In this document: positions 14,701 through 23,624 of the stretch, in pieces | Position numbering within the stretch: the stretch's first letter is position 1 | How the letters are laid out: the number at the start of each line of letters is the position of its first letter | Source of the DNA: Spirochaetia bacterium | GTDB lineage: Bacteria; Spirochaetota; Spirochaetia; CAKZLE01 | DNA length: 38,348 nucleotides | NCBI GenBank assembly: GCA_021736385.1 | Contig: JAIPFY010000029.1 | Location: forward strand, 1 to 38,348 | Direction: 5' to 3' | Notes under the pieces: generated by a model | Database searches by the model: none | Told to the model about the DNA's origin: nothing | The model's input: only the letters and a program-made list of their open reading frames with translations | Translations under genes and position numbers: made by a program

Positions 14701-15927
14701 TCAGAGAGCTGCTATGTACGAACGCATAGCTGCTACTGTCGGTTCTATCGAGGGCGGGATCGAGACTTTCCCGTCAAAAGCCTTCATGTCCTTGAACCCC
14801 GTTCCCGTAAGCAGTACCACCACCTCGGCATCACTTCCGAACCGGTCGACGATCTTCTGTCTGTCTGCCTTCACTCCGGCCCATGCCGCAGCGGCTGCAG
14901 GTTCAGCGAACATCCCTGCCTGAGAAGCAAGTTCCAACTGTGCCTCAGATATCTGCTCATCGGTGATGACCGTGGCCCAGCCTGAGGATTCATTGATATA
15001 TCTGACTGCCATGCGCCCGTTGGCAGGGGAAGAGACCGATATCGAATCAGCAGTCGTCACAGCTTCACGAAGCGGTTCATAGGCTCCAGAGGACCATGCT
15101 TTGCTGATGGCATCACTTCCCGAGGACTGCACACACACAAGAGCGGGGACCCTGTCAATGATCCCTGCAGCCTTCAGATCAGAGAAGCCTTTATACACTC
15201 CTGAGATGATCACACCATCACCGACGGGCACATAGACAACATCTGGTATCGATCTGCCCATCTGTTCGAACAGCTCGATGCTCACACTCTTCTTACCTTC
15301 GATGGTCATGGGATTGTAGGCGGTGTTCCGATTGATGCCGCCGAACTCGTTCGTATAGGCGATCGAAAGAGCGAACGCATCATCGTAGGTACCGGCGACC
15401 GGGATCACATGGGCTCCGTAGAGCACCGACTGCATGAGCTTGTTCACCGGAGCTGTCGCAGGTACGAACAGGACGATCTCAAGTCCGTAGGCTGCTCCTG
15501 CACAAGCCATGGCAGAACCTGCATTGCCGGTCGAGGCCAGTACGACTTTCTGTTCACCCGAGGCTGCAGCCTGAGCAGCGATGAGCTGAGAAGCGCGATC
15601 CTTGAACGAACCGGAAGGGTTCTGACCGTCGAGTTTGAACGACAGATTGGGTAACCCATACTGGGAACTGAGTCTGGGAGAAGAGGCCAGGGGGGTGTTC
15701 CCGACCGGATAGGCCTGAGGATCCGGTACTGTATAAGGAAAGAAGTCAAAAGCGTTCACATGGTCCTGCTTCTTCAGGGATGCAAGGTCCTCTCTGTTGA
15801 GTTCTACGATGAGGTTGCCTCTCTGAAAGGTGCCATCGGTATCAGACCCGCACGATGTACATCGATACATGATCTGTTCAGTCTCGAATCGAGTGCCGCA
15901 GTCCGAACATACATATGAGAATCTCAT
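14701..15927 (-). CDS. Threonine-synthase-like fold-type-II PLP enzyme
   Basis: The 408-residue protein opens with a zinc ribbon (YVCSDCGTRF, CTSCGS) like many archaeal-type threonine synthases. The PLP lysine is in PSGSFKDRAS (about residue 109), the phosphate-binding loop is ASTGNAGSAMAC, and a C-terminal LLTGTGFKD loop is present. Canonical members convert O-phosphohomoserine to threonine. Its place directly behind another PLP enzyme in a purine-degradation locus, and without hom or thrB nearby, makes an alternative lyase role on a urate breakdown product (such as a beta-amino or ureido amino acid) possible. GGAG precedes the ATG. An intrinsic terminator lies between it and the upstream gene, so expression may depend on read-through. 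Confidence 0.8.
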   Translation of the reverse strand: MRFSYVCSDCGTRFETEQIMYRCTSCGSDTDGTFQRGNLIVELNREDLASLKKQDHVNAFDFFPYTVPDPQAYPVGNTPLASSPRLSSQYGLPNLSFKLDGQNPSGSFKDRASQLIAAQAAASGEQKVVLASTGNAGSAMACAGAAYGLEIVLFVPATAPVNKLMQSVLYGAHVIPVAGTYDDAFALSIAYTNEFGGINRNTAYNPMTIEGKKSVSIELFEQMGRSIPDVVYVPVGDGVIISGVYKGFSDLKAAGIIDRVPALVCVQSSGSDAISKAWSSGAYEPLREAVTTADSISVSSPANGRMAVRYINESSGWATVITDEQISEAQLELASQAGMFAEPAAAAAWAGVKADRQKIVDRFGSDAEVVVLLTGTGFKDMKAFDGKVSIPPSIEPTVAAMRSYIAAL

Positions 15928-15959
15928 AGTCAGTCTCCTTTGTGCAATGCTGCACCAAC

Positions 15960-15987
15960 AAAAGGAGCCGGGCTGTTGCCCGGCTCC
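15960..15987 (-). terminator. Intrinsic terminator between the two PLP-enzyme genes
   Basis: Reading leftward, GGAGCCGGG, a 6-base loop and CCCGGCTCC (15964-15987) are followed by TTTTG: a GC-rich 9-bp stem with a short T-run. It lies 17 bases past the stop of the TrpB-like gene and 32 bases before the threonine-synthase-like ATG, so it would attenuate rather than separate the two genes. Confidence 0.75.
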
Positions 15988-16004
15988 CGTATCATGAAGC
16001 GGGA

Positions 16005-17468
16005 TCAGATCAATCCAACCTCTTCATTGAAATCAATGATCAGTTTCTCGATTTCAGGCAGGATAGCCTGGATGTTCGTCCAGTAGTCTCGGTCATACCA
16101 CTGTGCATTGAGCTCAGAAAGTTCTTTCCCCTGCTGTTCGATCCAGGTGTAGTACTTGAGGTTATGGATAGCAAGACGATCATAGTAGCCGAGTTCCTTC
16201 GCATGCTCTGTGGTCTGGTGCAGCAGGCAGGAGTGGAATACCACAGAGGCATCTTTTTCGCTGAACTGCCCCTTGGCTTCATGCATCTCTCGTCTTCTTG
16301 ATTCGTACATCTCTGCAGAATCGGTGAGGATCGTGACGATGACATCATCTTCATCCATCTCGTAGTATTTGGCCATCTTGATAGCACCGAGGACGTTACC
16401 GATACCTGATATCCCGAAGAGCTCGAGTTTGTCCATGAACTGGGCAGGGATGTTCTCTTTTACCAGAGATTCCTTCCCGACTTCTTCATTGAACAGTCTG
16501 AACAGATCCATACAGTCGTTATCATCGATGGCAAGGACCATGTCTGTATTTCGTACATTGTGGATCCAGGGGATATGCTTATCACCGATCCCCTCTATTC
16601 TGTGTCCACCGAATCCGTTTCTCAACAGAGTGGGGCACTGAAGGGCTTCTGCAGCAGCGAGTTTCACATCAGGATAGATCTGCTTCATATAGTCGCCGGC
16701 AGCAAGGGTTCCACCGGATCCTGTCGCTGAGACGTATCCTTTGACTCGTTCTGCAGGGATACCTTCGAGTGTCAGCATTTCCTCGATCGCCTTACCGGTG
16801 ATGGAATAATGCCACAGGTAGTTCCCGAACTGATCGAACTGATTGAAGATGACGATATGCTCGCCACGTTCTGCATCAAGTTCATGACACTTGTCAAAGA
16901 TCTCCTTCACATTACTTTCACATCCCGGGGTAGCGATGACTTCACCAGCTACCTGCTTCAGCCACTCAAAACGCTCCTGACTCATCTCTTCCGGCAGGAT
17001 AGCGATCGAATCACATCCGAGCAGTGCCGAGTTGTACGCTCCGCCTCGACAGTAGTTACCGGTTGACGGCCAGACGGCTTTCTGTGCTGTGGAATCGAAA
17101 TTACCAGTCACAAGTGCCGGTGCAAGACAGCCGTAGGTAGCTCCGACTTTGTGCGCACCAGTGGGGAACCATTTTCCGACAAGAGCGAAGATCCTTGCTT
17201 TGGTCCCTGAGAGTTCTTTGGGGATCTCCACATAGTTGACATCACCGAAGGTCCCGCCCTGTTCGATCGGCTGGTTCTTCCAGGTGATCCTGAAGAGGTT
17301 CACAGGATCGACGTCCCAGAGGCCGGTATGTGAAAGTTTCTCTTTGATAGAATCGGGGATGAGTTCGGGGTTCTGCATCTGTGCAAAAGTCGGGTAGATA
17401 ATTCCCTTTTCTCTGCATCGCTGTGCGTTCTTCTTCTTGATGTCTTCATGCATGGTTAAATCTATCAT
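16005..17468 (-). CDS. TrpB-like fold-type-II PLP-dependent enzyme of the purine locus
   Basis: This 487-residue protein has the TrpB-type PLP lysine motif TGAHKVGATYG (Lys near residue 102), a substrate loop STGNYCRGGAYNSALL and a phosphate loop SATGSGGTLAAGDYM. It is longer than cysteine synthase or diaminopropionate ammonia-lyase (about 400). Substrate is unassigned; it is neither a clear TrpB (no trpA) nor a clear YgeX. Divergence from ygfK across a shared regulatory region implies coregulation with purine breakdown, so release of ammonia or carbon from a ureido or diamino acid is a reasonable guess. The ATG at 17468 is preceded by GGAGGAACGC; the longer open frame upstream would start inside the promoter region. 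Confidence 0.75.
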   Translation of the reverse strand: MIDLTMHEDIKKKNAQRCREKGIIYPTFAQMQNPELIPDSIKEKLSHTGLWDVDPVNLFRITWKNQPIEQGGTFGDVNYVEIPKELSGTKARIFALVGKWFPTGAHKVGATYGCLAPALVTGNFDSTAQKAVWPSTGNYCRGGAYNSALLGCDSIAILPEEMSQERFEWLKQVAGEVIATPGCESNVKEIFDKCHELDAERGEHIVIFNQFDQFGNYLWHYSITGKAIEEMLTLEGIPAERVKGYVSATGSGGTLAAGDYMKQIYPDVKLAAAEALQCPTLLRNGFGGHRIEGIGDKHIPWIHNVRNTDMVLAIDDNDCMDLFRLFNEEVGKESLVKENIPAQFMDKLELFGISGIGNVLGAIKMAKYYEMDEDDVIVTILTDSAEMYESRRREMHEAKGQFSEKDASVVFHSCLLHQTTEHAKELGYYDRLAIHNLKYYTWIEQQGKELSELNAQWYDRDYWTNIQAILPEIEKLIIDFNEEVGLI

Positions 17469-17518
17469 GCGTTCCTCCAATGGATTACAAAAATGTTGTA
17501 TGATATGCCTATTCATAA

Positions 17519-17546
17519 ATACTACACTGATTACGTAAAAAGTCAA
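17519..17546 (-). promoter_or_regulatory. Leftward promoter of the PLP-enzyme genes
   Basis: On the minus strand TTGACT (complement of 17541-17546) and TAGTAT (complement of 17519-17524) are 16 bases apart, giving a leader of about 45 bases before the ATG at 17468. Confidence 0.55.
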
Positions 17547-17695
17547 TAATTAAATAAAATATTTATGTAAACATAGAATATTGATGATAATATTACTTAT
17601 TACAAAATACGGCAGAATACGTCAAGAGCACTTCGGCTATTATCGCATATATCGGGGAAAAATGCAATTTGTTGCGTAATGTTGCAATGTTTTTA
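17547..17695. promoter_or_regulatory. Shared regulatory region of the divergent purine locus
   Basis: The 149 bases between the two -35 boxes are AT-rich and contain several symmetric elements: TATGT-AA-ACATA (17564-17575), AATATT repeated at 17577-17582 and 17589-17594, and TGCAA…TTGCA with a direct GTTGC repeat (about 17673-17695, just before the rightward -35). These are candidate operators for a purine-sensing regulator. No regulator gene is present in the locus itself, and no purine-riboswitch fold was recognised; the rightward leader is only about 40 bases. Confidence 0.4.
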
Positions 17696-17723
17696 TTGAC
17701 AGACTGTCCTGACGCGGTACAAT
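17696..17723 (+). promoter_or_regulatory. Rightward promoter of the ygfK-ygeW operon
   Basis: TTGACA at 17696-17701 and TACAAT at 17718-17723 are 16 bases apart. Transcription would start near 17730; the leader contains a small GGGG/CCCC hairpin and AAGGAG before the ATG at 17770. Confidence 0.65.
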
Positions 17724-17769
17724 ATGAGAGGGGTGCGATCCCCGAAAACAGTTAGTCCAAGGAGTTTGT

Positions 17770-20700
17770 ATGGGCGATTTGATGCGACCTGTCCCGTTTG
17801 AGGAATTACTGCACAGAATGATATCCGAGTTCGCCGTGAGCTCTTCAATATTCAGTATTCACCAGGATCAGTTCTTCACAAAGAGTACTGACCGTACCGT
17901 TCAGGTGCTCAGTCAGAAGTGTTCCGTACCGGTAGGTCCTGCTGCCGGACCACATACCCAGCTGGCACAGAATATCATCACCTCGTATCTCACCGGCGGT
18001 CGGTTCATGGAACTCAAGACAGTACAGAAACTTGACACTCTGGAAATCGACAAACCCTGTATCGATGCACGTGATGAGGGGTACAATGTCGAATGGTCGA
18101 CCGAGTTCACCCTCGAGAAGGCCTATGATGAATACCTCAAAGCCTGGATCATCCTGCACCTGCTTGAGGAGGTGCTTACCGGCAGCCCTGTCGCTGTCCC
18201 ATCCTTCATCTTCAACATGAGCGTCGGGTATGATCTGGACGGTATCAGGACCGAGAAGATGCAGAGGTATATCGACCAGATGCTCGATGCCTCGACCCAT
18301 CCTGCTTTTGTCTCCTATCGTACCTATCTGGACGCCCTCATCGAAGAAGGGGAGTTCCTTGACGGTCTCGGACTGGATGTATCATATGAGAGCCTCAAAG
18401 GGATCAGTTCGAGGATCTCTGCAGTGATCTCTCCCTCTGTGACACTTTCGACCATGCATGGCTGTCCTCCTGAAGAGATCGAGGCGATCTGTCACTATAT
18501 GCTCACAGAGAAATCGATCGATACCTTCGTGAAGCTCAACCCGACCCTTCTGGGGTATGATACGGTACGGGAGATCCTTGATGGACTCTCCTACGACTAT
18601 CTGCACCTCAACAGGGAGTCATTCGATCATGACCTCCAGTACCCGGATGCCGTGGCGATGATCAGGCGACTGACTGCGACAGCTCAGAAGCAGGGGAAGA
18701 AGTTCGGTGTGAAACTGACGAACACCCTCGGGTCCGTCAATGATCAGGGACAGCTTCCGGGAAAGGAGATGTACATGTCCGGAAGGGCTCTGTATCCACT
18801 GAGTATCAACCTCGCCGCACGACTTTCCACCGAATTCTCCGGTGCGCTCCCCATCTCCTACTCAGGGGGTGCGAACGCTCAGAATATACAGAAGATCTTC
18901 AATACCGGTATTCACCCGATCACGCTCGCGACAGATCTGCTCAAACCCGGCGGGTATGTCCGCATGAAGCAGCTTGCTCAACTGTGTGAGGATGCAGACG
19001 GCTGGGATCGCGAGGGTATCGACGTCGAGGCATTGAACGCTCTTGCACAGGAGGCGCGAAGTGCCGAACCGTTCAGCAAGAATCATCGTGGTACCGATGT
19101 CATCACGACCGGAGCTCCTCTGCCTCAGTATGACTGCTATGTCGCTCCCTGTACTGTCGCCTGTCCGATCGGACAGGATGTACCTGAGTACATCTACCTT
19201 GCCGGAGAGGGCAGGTATGCAGATGCCCTCTCGGTCATCTATGAGAAGAACGCCCTTCCCAACATAACCGGTCATATCTGTGACCACCAGTGCATGTTCA
19301 ACTGTACCCGTCTCGATTATGAGGGGACCGTACAGATCAGAGAGATGAAGAGGATCGCTGTCGATAACGGGTTCGAAGAGTATATCGCCTCCTGGGAAGC
19401 TCCGGAGAAGACCGACATCAAGGCTGCAGTGATCGGGGCAGGTCCTGCAGGACTCTCAGCAGCATACTTCCTGGCACGATCAGGCTTCGATGTAGAAGTG
19501 TTCGAACGTGAAGAGAGTGCTGGCGGGGTGGTCAGACACGTGATCCCGGGCTTCAGACTCCCGCAGGAGGTGATCGAAGCAGACATCGCGTTCATCGAAC
19601 GACATGGAGTGAAGTTCACCTTCGGTGCAGAATCGGTGACTACCAGTGTCGAGGCGCTCAAACAGGCAGGATTCGGGTATATCTTCTATGCAGTCGGAGC
19701 TGAGAAAGATAATCCGATCCCGCTTGAAGGATCACGAAAGGCTGTCATCGAAGCACTGGACTTCCTCGGTTCCTACAGGAAGGACCCTTCGAGCACGTCA
19801 CTGGGCGCTCATGTGGTCGTAGTCGGTGGTGGAAACACCGCGATGGACAGTGCACGGGCAGCCTTGACCGTTCCGGGTGTAGCTTCTGTCGATGTCCTCT
19901 ACCGGAGATCGAAACAGGAGATGCCGGCAGACCTTGAAGAGTATGATAATGCCGTCGCAGAGGGCGCGGTATTCAGATTCCTGACCAACCCTGAGGGCTT
20001 CACTGATGAAGGGAAGCTGGTGTGCCGGGTCATGGAACTCGGGCAGCCGGATGAGAGCGGCAGGAGGAGACCGGTCAGCACCGACGAGAGTTTCGAACTC
20101 GAAGTCGATTCGATGATCACCGCGATCGGTGAACATGTTGACAGTCAGGCACTCGAGCTCATGGGGGTCACCGTCAATGAGAAGGGCTGGGTCGATGTCG
20201 ATGACCAGACTCTTGAGACCGTACAGGAAGGTGTCTATATCATAGGTGATGCGCAGAGTGGACCATCAACGGTCGTACAATGTATTGCCAGTGCCAGAAA
20301 GGCGGTGGAAGCTGCGATCGATCGAGAGATCGGACCTCTGGAAGAAGAGGCGCATGTCTGTGATGAGAGTTGTGATCACGATCATGATGATCAGGAGGAT
20401 GCGCTCTCTGATGAAGAACTCGATGATATCGAACAGGCAGAGAACGAGTTCTTCTCGGAGATCAGAGCGAAGAAAGGCTTCATAGAAGAGCCCGCTGCAG
20501 CAGAGCTTCCCGATGAGCAGTTCGCACAGATAGAGGCGAAACGCTGTCTGGAGTGCTCTTATATCTGTAACAAATGTGTGGAAGTCTGCCCGAACCGGGC
20601 CAATATCGCTATCGACGTCCGTGAATCAGGGTTGTTCGACAATCCCTATCAGATCATCCACATCGATGCGTTCTGTAATGAATGCGGCAACTGTGCCACC

Positions 20701-20955
20701 TTCTGCCCATGGGAGGGGAAACCCTATCGTGATAAGTTGACAGTATTCAGTCGAAAGGACGATTTTGAGAACTCAGAGAACCCTGGATTCTTCTATGAGA
20801 ACGGGACGGTACTGCTGCGGGACGGCGGCAGTGTCTCGACACACAGTATTGACGCTGACGGGATCCTCAACGGAGATGTCGATGAGAAGACTCAGGAACT
20901 CATCGAACTGATCATAGAGCAGTACGCCTATCTGCTCGGACCGGTAGAGGCATAA
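17770..20955 (+). CDS. ygfK: YgfK-type iron-sulfur flavoprotein oxidoreductase subunit
   Basis: The 1061-residue protein matches E. coli YgfK (about 1030) in architecture. Residues 1-430 are a dihydroorotate-dehydrogenase-like barrel; then an N-terminal Fe-S module (C456, C461, C465, then C504, C508, C512); an FAD Rossmann motif VIGAGPAGLSAAYF at about 554; an NADPH-type motif VVGGGNTAMDSA at 684-695; and two C-terminal ferredoxin clusters (C926-C940 and C969-C979). Dihydropyrimidine dehydrogenase and glutamate-synthase small subunit share this plan. Genetic work ties YgfK to anaerobic urate use; the old name, selenate reductase subunit, is doubtful. An acidic Cys/His-rich insert (858-890) includes C864, C868, H870 and H872. 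First gene of the operon; AAGGAG precedes the ATG. Confidence 0.92.
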   Translation: MGDLMRPVPFEELLHRMISEFAVSSSIFSIHQDQFFTKSTDRTVQVLSQKCSVPVGPAAGPHTQLAQNIITSYLTGGRFMELKTVQKLDTLEIDKPCIDARDEGYNVEWSTEFTLEKAYDEYLKAWIILHLLEEVLTGSPVAVPSFIFNMSVGYDLDGIRTEKMQRYIDQMLDASTHPAFVSYRTYLDALIEEGEFLDGLGLDVSYESLKGISSRISAVISPSVTLSTMHGCPPEEIEAICHYMLTEKSIDTFVKLNPTLLGYDTVREILDGLSYDYLHLNRESFDHDLQYPDAVAMIRRLTATAQKQGKKFGVKLTNTLGSVNDQGQLPGKEMYMSGRALYPLSINLAARLSTEFSGALPISYSGGANAQNIQKIFNTGIHPITLATDLLKPGGYVRMKQLAQLCEDADGWDREGIDVEALNALAQEARSAEPFSKNHRGTDVITTGAPLPQYDCYVAPCTVACPIGQDVPEYIYLAGEGRYADALSVIYEKNALPNITGHICDHQCMFNCTRLDYEGTVQIREMKRIAVDNGFEEYIASWEAPEKTDIKAAVIGAGPAGLSAAYFLARSGFDVEVFEREESAGGVVRHVIPGFRLPQEVIEADIAFIERHGVKFTFGAESVTTSVEALKQAGFGYIFYAVGAEKDNPIPLEGSRKAVIEALDFLGSYRKDPSSTSLGAHVVVVGGGNTAMDSARAALTVPGVASVDVLYRRSKQEMPADLEEYDNAVAEGAVFRFLTNPEGFTDEGKLVCRVMELGQPDESGRRRPVSTDESFELEVDSMITAIGEHVDSQALELMGVTVNEKGWVDVDDQTLETVQEGVYIIGDAQSGPSTVVQCIASARKAVEAAIDREIGPLEEEAHVCDESCDHDHDDQEDALSDEELDDIEQAENEFFSEIRAKKGFIEEPAAAELPDEQFAQIEAKRCLECSYICNKCVEVCPNRANIAIDVRESGLFDNPYQIIHIDAFCNECGNCATFCPWEGKPYRDKLTVFSRKDDFENSENPGFFYENGTVLLRDGGSVSTHSIDADGILNGDVDEKTQELIELIIEQYAYLLGPVEA

Positions 20956-20965
20956 GGAGCATAAC

Positions 20966-22297
20966 ATGGCACTGACAGTCATCAAAGACACCACCGTGCT
21001 GGGGTTCGCCCCGGCTGAGGTGCACGACCATACAGACGTCGTCATAACTGACGATCGTATCACCCACGTCGGCCCGAACGCAGGTGATGGGCTCGATGCA
21101 GATACCATCATCGATGGGAGAGGGCAGTATGTCCATCCCGGCATGGTCTGCTCACACCACCACTACTATTCCGGACTCTCGCGCGGGATCACTGCTACGA
21201 TCCCGCCTTCACCGGATTTCATCTCGATCCTGAAGAATCTCTGGTGGAGGATGGACCGGGCCCTCGATGAACGATCCACCTATTACTCGAGCCTCATCTG
21301 TTCGATCGATGCGATCAGAGCCGGAACCACTTCGGTGATCGATCATCATGCGAGCCCCTCCTTCATCGAAGGGTCGCTCCATCAGATCAAGCGCGGCTTC
21401 GTGGAGACGGGCTTGCGGGGGATGACCTGCTATGAGATGACCGACAGGAACGGAGGAAGGGACGAACTGGCAGCTGGCGCTGCTGAGAATGTCGCTTTTG
21501 CCAAAGAGGTCGATGCAGATAAGAAAGCCGACCCTGATGGATATCTGGTAGAATCAGCTATCGGAGGACATGCACCCTTCACGATCTCTGATGAAGGCCT
21601 GCTGATGATGGCAGATGCTGTCAGCCAGAGCGGACGGGGCATACACCTCCATGTCGCTGAAGGTGCCTACGATGTGTCCAGATCTCACCATATGTACGGT
21701 AAGGATCTGCTGGTACGGCTTGATCAGTTCGGCCTGATCGATGATAAGGCACTGCTGGTTCACGGCATCTTTCTCTCTGATGATGAGATCGCTCTGCTCA
21801 ATGAGAAGGATGCGTTCCTTGCGCATAATGCCAGATCCAACATGAACAACCATGTGGGGTACAATACGAAACTGCCTGAGGTCAGGAACCTGGTGATCGG
21901 GACCGATGGCCTTGGGCCCGATATGTTCGAAGAGCTGAAATTCGCCTTCTTCAAGCACCGTGATGCCGGCGGACCCTGGTGGCCGGGAGATTTCCTCGGG
22001 GCGATGTCCCATGGGAATGAACTGCTGAAGAGATATTTCGGATCTGAGTTCGGTCGTATCGCCCCTGGATACAAAGCCGATCTGGTCATATCAGATTATC
22101 TGGCTCCCACACCGATCGAACCTGAAAATATTGCTGGGCATATCGCATTCGGCCTGGGTTCATCGAGCGTGAAGAGTGTCATGATCAATGGGAAGCTGGT
22201 GATGGAGAACAGGAGCTTCTCCTATGATGTGCAGAAGATCTATGCAGATGCGGTTCAAGAGGCACAACGTGTCTGGGAACGGGTCGAAAGCCTTTAG
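20966..22297 (+). CDS. ssnA: SsnA-type amidohydrolase
   Basis: The 443-residue protein equals E. coli SsnA (442) in length and belongs to the metal-dependent aminohydrolase superfamily that includes guanine deaminase. Ligands are visible: HxH in CSHHHYYSG (about residues 57-62), a His in HLHVAEG, a His in LVHGIF and the Asp in IGTDGLGP. A purine or ring-opened purine is the likely substrate; no activity can be read from sequence. It starts 10 bases after ygfK with AAGGAGCATAAC before the ATG. A strong 12-bp hairpin follows its stop, separating it from ygeY. Confidence 0.88.
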   Translation: MALTVIKDTTVLGFAPAEVHDHTDVVITDDRITHVGPNAGDGLDADTIIDGRGQYVHPGMVCSHHHYYSGLSRGITATIPPSPDFISILKNLWWRMDRALDERSTYYSSLICSIDAIRAGTTSVIDHHASPSFIEGSLHQIKRGFVETGLRGMTCYEMTDRNGGRDELAAGAAENVAFAKEVDADKKADPDGYLVESAIGGHAPFTISDEGLLMMADAVSQSGRGIHLHVAEGAYDVSRSHHMYGKDLLVRLDQFGLIDDKALLVHGIFLSDDEIALLNEKDAFLAHNARSNMNNHVGYNTKLPEVRNLVIGTDGLGPDMFEELKFAFFKHRDAGGPWWPGDFLGAMSHGNELLKRYFGSEFGRIAPGYKADLVISDYLAPTPIEPENIAGHIAFGLGSSSVKSVMINGKLVMENRSFSYDVQKIYADAVQEAQRVWERVESL

Positions 22298-22311
22298 AGA
22301 CAGGGAACAGT

Positions 22312-22340
22312 ACTGCTGAGGGCATGAAGCCCTCAGCAGT
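22312..22340 (+). terminator. Hairpin between ssnA and ygeY (attenuator or processing site)
   Basis: ACTGCTGAGGGC (22312-22323), a 5-base loop ATGAA, and GCCCTCAGCAGT (22329-22340) form a perfect 12-bp stem. No T-run follows and the genes continue in the same direction, so partial termination or transcript stabilisation is more likely than full termination. The gap ends with AGGAGA before the ygeY ATG. Confidence 0.55.
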
Positions 22341-22379
22341 CACCATATACTACGTAACAACAACCTAGGAGAAATTATC

Positions 22380-23600
22380 ATGGATATGCAGAACAGGATT
22401 CTTGAAATGGCGAAAGAGTATCGGGATTACACCGCGATCAATCTTTCAAAACTCGTACAGACGAAGTCTTACAGCAGCAGGGAAGAGGATGTATGTCGTC
22501 TGCTCGTTACCCTCTGCGAAGAAGCAGGGTTCGATGAAGTCAGGATCGACGGACTTGGAAGTGTCATCGGTAGAGTGGGGTATGGCCCGAAGGCTATCGC
22601 CTTCGATGCTCATATCGATACGGTCGAAGTAGGGGATCCCTCTCAGTGGGATTTTGATCCCTTCTGCGGTACCATCAAAGATGGCCTGGTACTCGGAAGA
22701 GGGACTTCTGACCAGAAGGGCGGAGCCGCTTCCATGATCACTGCCGGAAGGATCCTCAAAGAACTCGGCTACGGTGGAGACTACAGTGTCTACTTCACCT
22801 TTACCGTCATGGAAGAGGATTGTGACGGCATGTGCTGGAAGTATCTGATCGAAGAGGAGAACTTCAAACCCGATCTGGTCGTCTCCACCGAACCTACAAG
22901 CTGCAGGATCTACCGGGGACATCGTGGGAGGATGGAGATCGTTGCACGGATCAAGGGTGTCTCATCTCACGGGTCTGCACCTGAACGCGGCGTCAGCGCT
23001 GCCTACAAAGCTGCAAAAGCCACTCTTGCCATCGAACAGCTCAACAATGATCTGCAGCCCGATGAAGACAACTTCCTGGGAAAGGGTACCATCGTAGTTT
23101 CACAGATCGATGTGAAAGGTCCCTCTCAGTGTGCCGTTCCCGATCAGGCCATGATCTATATGGACAGAAGACTGACCTGGGGTGAAGATGCTGAACTGGC
23201 GATCGGTCAGGTCAAGGAATATATGGCAAAAGCGATCGGCGAGAGTGTCGATGCCATCGCTGTCGAGATGCCAGAGTATACAAAACGAGGCTGGAAGGAT
23301 CTTGACTATGGTCAGGAACTCTACTTCCCGACATGGAAGATCCCAGCTGACCACTATCTGGTGACTTCCGGTGTGGATGCCTATGAGAAACTCTTCAACA
23401 CGGCACCGACTGTTGACAAATGGACATTCTCCACCAACTGTGTAGCGACCACAGGAAGACATCACATCCCTGCGATCGGGTTCGGTCCGGGAGATGAGAA
23501 CCAGGCACATGCACCCAATGAGATCAACAGAGTCGACGATCTGGAGATCTGTGCTGCTTTTTATGCTATGCTCCCCTATTCGCTTGAAGCACATAATTAG
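22380..23600 (+). CDS. ygeY: YgeY-type M20-family hydrolase
   Basis: The 406-residue protein is an M20 dinuclear-zinc hydrolase. Metal and catalytic residues appear at expected places: AFDAHIDTVEVGD (His and Asp, near residues 78-80), GRGTSDQKGG (Asp near 110), VMEEDCDG (Glu-Glu near 145) and STEPTS, with a late His in QAHAPNE. The lid domain is present (SSHGSAPERG). YgeY is a named member of the selenium/purine-linked clusters, where it is thought to hydrolyse a ureido or amide bond in a urate breakdown product. Length agrees with E. coli YgeY (403). It is separated from ssnA by 82 bases containing a hairpin and lies 24 bases before the xanthine dehydrogenase genes. Confidence 0.88.
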   Translation: MDMQNRILEMAKEYRDYTAINLSKLVQTKSYSSREEDVCRLLVTLCEEAGFDEVRIDGLGSVIGRVGYGPKAIAFDAHIDTVEVGDPSQWDFDPFCGTIKDGLVLGRGTSDQKGGAASMITAGRILKELGYGGDYSVYFTFTVMEEDCDGMCWKYLIEEENFKPDLVVSTEPTSCRIYRGHRGRMEIVARIKGVSSHGSAPERGVSAAYKAAKATLAIEQLNNDLQPDEDNFLGKGTIVVSQIDVKGPSQCAVPDQAMIYMDRRLTWGEDAELAIGQVKEYMAKAIGESVDAIAVEMPEYTKRGWKDLDYGQELYFPTWKIPADHYLVTSGVDAYEKLFNTAPTVDKWTFSTNCVATTGRHHIPAIGFGPGDENQAHAPNEINRVDDLEICAAFYAMLPYSLEAHN

Positions 23601-23624
23601 TATATTGACAGCGGAGGAAGCTAC

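Noticed and set aside
16005-17468. Naming the TrpB-like enzyme YgeX (diaminopropionate ammonia-lyase)
   Set aside because: It is about 90 residues longer and has TGAHKVGATYG at the PLP lysine instead of the FKMLGGAYA-type motif of YgeX. Context makes it a functional candidate only.
17724-17769. Purine riboswitch ahead of ygfK
   Set aside because: The leader is only about 40 bases, too short for a purine aptamer, and has no matching three-stem pattern.
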